From Haliscomenobacter sp. (lineage in GTDB: Bacteria > Bacteroidota > Bacteroidia > Chitinophagales > Saprospiraceae), in contig NZ_JADKCX010000103.1 of assembly GCF_016718685.1 (NCBI RefSeq), positions 1 to 37,822 on the forward strand: DNA of 37,822 nucleotides, given 5' to 3'. The position numbers and the translations under genes were made by a program. This document shows positions 34,251 to 37,822 of the stretch, piece after piece (positions within the stretch are counted from its first letter, which is position 1; the number at the start of each line of letters is the position of its first letter). Below the pieces are notes generated by a model. It was not told where the DNA came from and did not search any database. It saw only the letters and a program-made list of their open reading frames with translations.

Positions 34251-36245
34251 TTAAGTCATGACCTTTTTTTTGCGAATGATGACCGTCCAGCCCGAATCCT
34301 CTTCACTCAGCGCTCCTTCAAACTCAGACCCCAGGCTGAAGTTTTTCAATTGCTCTTGTGCATCCAGCCAAATTTCCTGATGCTGTTGAGAAAGGGCAAA
34401 AGCGCCTGCGCTGATGAACTGGAGGCTTACCTGGTCTTCTTTTTCTTCTTGAACAATGCGTCCATTTGTTGCACTTTTAGCAGTTGATCGGGCGCTTTGG
34501 TACACCAAAGACAAAAACAACAAGGCCGGACACCGCCACTGCGGTTGAAGCCCTTCGTTGGGAAACTGAATTTGAAAATCATTGAGTTGCGCCAAACGTT
34601 TGCACAGTTGCAATTCTGCCGAGATGGTATTGGAGGGTTCCCCCGCCAAAAAAAGTAAATCGCGTACAAATCCACCAAAGCGGGTGAGTTGCTCATCGGC
34701 GGTAATCACCTGGTCATTGGCCAGATGATGATTCAATTGTTGGAGAATATCGTCGCTGGTTTTAGCCAAAAAACCATAACGCAAGGTGCGCAATTGCAGC
34801 CGTTTGTAGGCCAGTGCGCGCTGATTTTTCAGGTCTAACTCCCGATTGCTCAGGATTTCTTGCTCCTGGGCATCCAGTTGTCTTTTTACCGCCGAAAGTT
34901 CCTGCTCCAACACCACCTGGAGCTGGTGTTCGTAAATGCGGCGGGCATCGATGGCTTTGGTTTCCCGGCTCTGGTAAGCCAAACGTTCCTGTAACCAGGC
35001 TTTTTCCTGTTCACCGAGACTAACAAAAAAGAAAAAACTTTCCAGGAGTCCCCCCATGCCAATGGGTAAAAACCCGAGTTCTACACCCCGAAAAGCACTC
35101 AACAGGTTTTCAAAAAAAGTAAAGGCCAGTAATGAAAGGGTAAAACCGGTCATCAGCGCCATTAGACCACGCAGCAAATATTTGGTGGGCGGATAGCTTA
35201 TTTTTTTTATTTGCCAAATTACCCGGCCACTGAAGAGCACCACGACCCACAAAAAAATGTAAAAAAGAACCCAGCTGAGGTACCATTGGTTCAACAACAA
35301 CAGCAGCATGTCTACACAGAAGTACCCCAGCAAAAAAAGATGACAACGCGGGAGAATATTTACAATCCACTCCGAACCACTCCGGCCTTTTACGTAAGCA
35401 TGGATGAACTGCAGGTAAGAAAAAAACACGAGGATCATGAGACTGGCTTTGGTCCAGGTCCAATCCATAAACGGGACTTGTCCACTTTGGGTAGCATTGT
35501 AATCAATGATTTCCTGTAAAAAATAGCAAGCCAGGGCCCATTTAAAAACCATATACCAGCCAAAAACTGCACGTAGACGCGAAAGGAAAAAAATGGTTCC
35601 GACGATGGCCAAAGTGAAAAACAAGCTGATGAAAATCGTTTGTCCAAAGGCGGTATTTTTAAGTTTAGCCTGTTTGCGCTATACGCAGTGCATCCATGTC
35701 CCACAGTACCGGAGCCAAATCGCGGCCCAGTCGATGGTCTTTGATGCGCAAGTAAAAAGTATACGTTGCTCCAGCCGGAATTTGCTGTTGGTAAACCTCG
35801 CTGGTCGCCAGGTTCAACAACACGGTCTGTTGCTTGTAGCGCTCAGGTTTTGCTAAAGGCTCGATTTCTTTTTCCGCTACTACCCAGGCACCAGTAATGA
35901 AATGATGTTCAATGCCCAGCGTAAAAGGTAATTCGGTTTGATTTTCACCTTAAACTCAGCCAGTATTCAAAGGTCCGCGTCGGAAAACTTTCCCTGAGGG
36001 CGCATTGCATTTGCACCTGCCAAGGGTAAGCCCTCATTAGCTTGCAGTCTTTTTAGCGCGACATCGAAGGGCAGCGCAGTTCTTGATGCCAACACTTGCA
36101 CCTCTTTTCCCAAAGTACACGAATCAAAACCCAAGCCAATGAGTTTTGGGTAAAAGGCATCATTACTTTGTGCCCGGCCGGAATATGTCCAGCTCAGGAA
36201 TACCAGGGTAAATAGGAACAATAAGCCTTGGGTTGCTTTTTTCAT
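34251..36245 (-). CDS. 7TM-DISM sensor protein with degenerate LytS kinase domain (pseudokinase), two frameshifts
   Basis: Three frames join into about 664 residues. From ATG 36245 there is a signal peptide (MKKATQGLLFLFTLVFLSW), then a sensor domain (LGIEHHFITGAWVVAEKEIE, VLLNLATSEVYQQQIPAGAT, YTFYLRIKDHRLGRDLAP). After a shift near 35660 come seven membrane helices starting at GQTIFISLFFTLAIVGTIFF. A coiled coil (ETKAIDARRIYEHQLQVVLE) leads to a region that aligns with the LytS core of the neighbouring kinase but reads LRTLRYGFLAKTSDDILQQL where that protein has LREQLKPHFVANCINSIRNL: the phospho-acceptor His is gone. The N box reads LVYQSARSTAKSA and no glycine loops remain. These losses lie within the clean 34251-35624 frame, so they are not sequence errors. 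It may modulate the intact kinase. Confidence 0.8.
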
Positions 36246-36488
36246 CCTGAGAAATATGGGGACAAAAGGTAAATAAAAATCGGCGATTGTCAATGCTTCC
36301 CGAAATCAAGCCTGGAATTTCTGCCAATAAAGCCGTACATTTGAAAAAACGGCTAAGATTTTATATAAGTCCTTAAAATTGAAGAAAATTTAAGCGAAAG
36401 AAACCAGTTGTTTTTGTTATCTTTGCCGCCTTTTCTGAGCGCATGTTTAATTTTTTTTGCTTTAAACAGGTGCTGAATACAAGTGTAT
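36246..36488. promoter_or_regulatory. Divergent intergenic region with der -7 box
   Basis: 243 AT-rich bases separate the pseudokinase (minus) and der (plus). TATCTTTG at 36418-36425 fits the Bacteroidota -7 consensus and would start transcription about 57 bases before the der ATG. No good -33 TTG and no ORF or RNA gene seen. Confidence 0.5.
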
Positions 36489-37790
36489 ATGAGCAATATC
36501 GTCGCCATAGTAGGCCGTCCCAACGTTGGAAAATCTACTTTTTTTAATCGCCTGATTGGCGAACGCCAGTCCATTGTTGACAACATATCTGGGGTGACGC
36601 GTGATCGCCAGTACGGGGCGAGTTATTGGAACGGCAAAAACTTTACCGTGGTGGATACGGGAGGATTTGTTCCCCACTCCGATGATGTATTTGAAGCTGC
36701 CATCCGCGAACAAGTGAAAATCGCGGTGGATGAAGCCTCGGTAATCATTTTTTTGGTGGACGTTACCACGGGAATCACCGATTTGGACGAAGAGGTCGCC
36801 AATTTGCTGCGGCGAAGCAAAAAGCCGGTTTTTTTGGTGGTCAATAAAGTAGACAATGGCCAGCGCTTGTTTGAAGCGAATGAATTCTGGAGCCTGGGTT
36901 TTGAAAATACACTTTTCCTCAGTGCCCTGACCGGAAGTGGAAGTGGAGAGATTCTGGATGCCGTTGCCGATCACCTTAGCGAAGACGAACAACCCAAAGA
37001 AGATTCCCTTCCTCGTTTTGCCATCGTTAGGCGGCCCAATGTCGCAAGTCTTCCCTGACCAATGCCTTGTTGGGTGAGACCGCAACATCGTTACGGAAAT
37101 TGCGGGCACCACCGGGATTCAATCGATGCGCTGTACACCAAATTTGACAAAGAATTCATTCTGGTAGATACGGCTGGAATTCGCAAAAAAGCCAAGGTTC
37201 ACGAAAACCTGGAATTTTACTCGGTACTCCGCGCCATCAAAGCCATCGAGGACTGTGATGTTTGTATCCTCATGATTGATGCGCAAACGGGGGTTGAATC
37301 ACAAGACCAGGCCATCTTCCGCCTGGCTCAACGCCGCAATAAAGGGATTGTCATTTTGGTCAACAAATGGGACTTGGTGGAAAAATCCACCAATACCGCC
37401 CGGGATGTGGAAAAAGTGATCAAGGAGCGCATCGCACCGTTTACGGATGTCCCGGTGGTGTTTGTCTCAGTGCATGAAAAGACCCGTATTTTCCGGGCCA
37501 TTGAAGTAGCGCTAGAGGTATACGAAAACCGCAACCGCAAGGTTAAAACCTCCGAACTCAATGAATTGCTGCTGGAGCTGATTGAAAAGATGCCACCTCC
37601 CGCACACAAAGGCAGACACATCAAAATCAAATACGTTACCCAGTTGCCTCTGGCTTATCCTGCTTTTGCTTTTTTCTGCAACCATCCCTCTCATGTAAAA
37701 GAAAATTACCGCCAATTTTTGGAAAACCAGTTGCGCAAAAATTATAATTTTGCGGGCGTTCCGATCAGCATTTTCTTCCGCCAGAAATAA
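36489..37790 (+). CDS. der: Ribosome-assembly GTPase Der (EngA), frameshifted
   Basis: A double-GTPase needed for 50S ribosome assembly. I use ATG 36489 (MSNIVAIVGRPNVGKSTFFN) rather than the GTG six bases upstream. G-domain 1 has GRPNVGKST (P loop), GVTRDRQYG, VVDTGGF and VVNKVDNG. G-domain 2 is broken between 37030 and 37125: restoring one G and two C bases in short runs, and correcting a swapped base, gives FAIVGRPNVGKSSLTNALLG and IVTEIAGTTRDSIDALYTK. The rest follows cleanly: ILVDTAGIRKKAKV, ILVNKWDLV and the C-terminal KH-like domain (LLELIEKMPPPAHKGRHIKI, YPAFAFFCNHPSHVKENYRQ). About 435 residues, normal length. Der is essential, so the damage is almost surely sequencing error. The stop overlaps a possible next start (TAATG). 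Confidence 0.95.
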
Positions 37791-37822
37791 TGGATTATGC
37801 CCTTTATCCCTACCCCGATCCC
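37790..37822 (+). CDS. Possible start of the next gene, cut by the window edge
   Basis: An ATG at 37790-37792 shares its A with the der stop codon (TAATG), a usual sign of translational coupling. Eleven codons (MDYALYPYPDP) are open to the end of the window. Too short to recognise. Confidence 0.35.
   Translation, partial: MDYALYPYPDP

Overview
The window looks like a chromosomal piece of a Bacteroidota genome, probably Saprospiria (Haliscomenobacter- or Lewinella-like). Pointers are several TAnnTTTG -7 promoter boxes, 7TM-DISM/LytTR sensory genes, DUF3667 and DUF6797 proteins, tandem ferritin-like proteins and Bacteroidota-style lipoproteins. The assignment is inference from gene content. 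Reading frames are broken in many places. The breaks hit essential genes (guaB, der, ribE) and often sit at homopolymers, so most are probably sequencing indels. They are densest in the first 5.2 kb, where genes can only be recognised by joining frames.

Layout. 1-5.3 kb: an unknown C-terminal fragment; on the minus strand a DUF1905/YdeI protein and a PLP-dependent group II decarboxylase; on the plus strand a yceI - outer-membrane beta-barrel - yceI cluster. 5.2-10.2 kb (minus): guaB, an exported S9 peptidase and a DUF3667 zinc-ribbon membrane protein. 10.4-16.5 kb (plus): two tandem ferritin-like proteins, a small membrane protein, a Gfo/Idh/MocA oxidoreductase, a lipoprotein, a polyprenyl glycosylphosphotransferase and a bacilliredoxin. 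16.6-27.1 kb: an AraC regulator (minus) divergent from an eight-gene plus-strand operon. 27.4-37.8 kb: ribE (minus), a cytochrome c/DUF6797 lipoprotein (plus), a LytTR regulator, a 7TM-DISM histidine kinase and a paralogous pseudokinase (all minus), then der (plus) and the first codons of a further gene.

The main system is the 16.6-27.1 kb locus, read here as a self-contained D-apiose utilisation locus. A periplasmic GH140-type apiosidase would release D-apiose. An RbsABC-type ABC transporter would import it. A Gfo/Idh/MocA dehydrogenase (ApsD-like) would make D-apionolactone, an ApnL-like lactonase would open it to D-apionate, an ApnO-like oxidoisomerase would give 3-oxo-isoapionate, and an OiaC-like TIM-barrel decarboxylase would yield L-erythrulose. 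The divergent AraC regulator has a candidate operator (three TGAAAAG half-sites) in the promoter gap.

A second theme is structural. At least nine intergenic inverted repeats lie just downstream of stop codons. Each has its own sequence, and in most of them the arms are built from short imperfect tandem words. Two lie inside the apiose operon. They do not look like copies of one mobile repeat.
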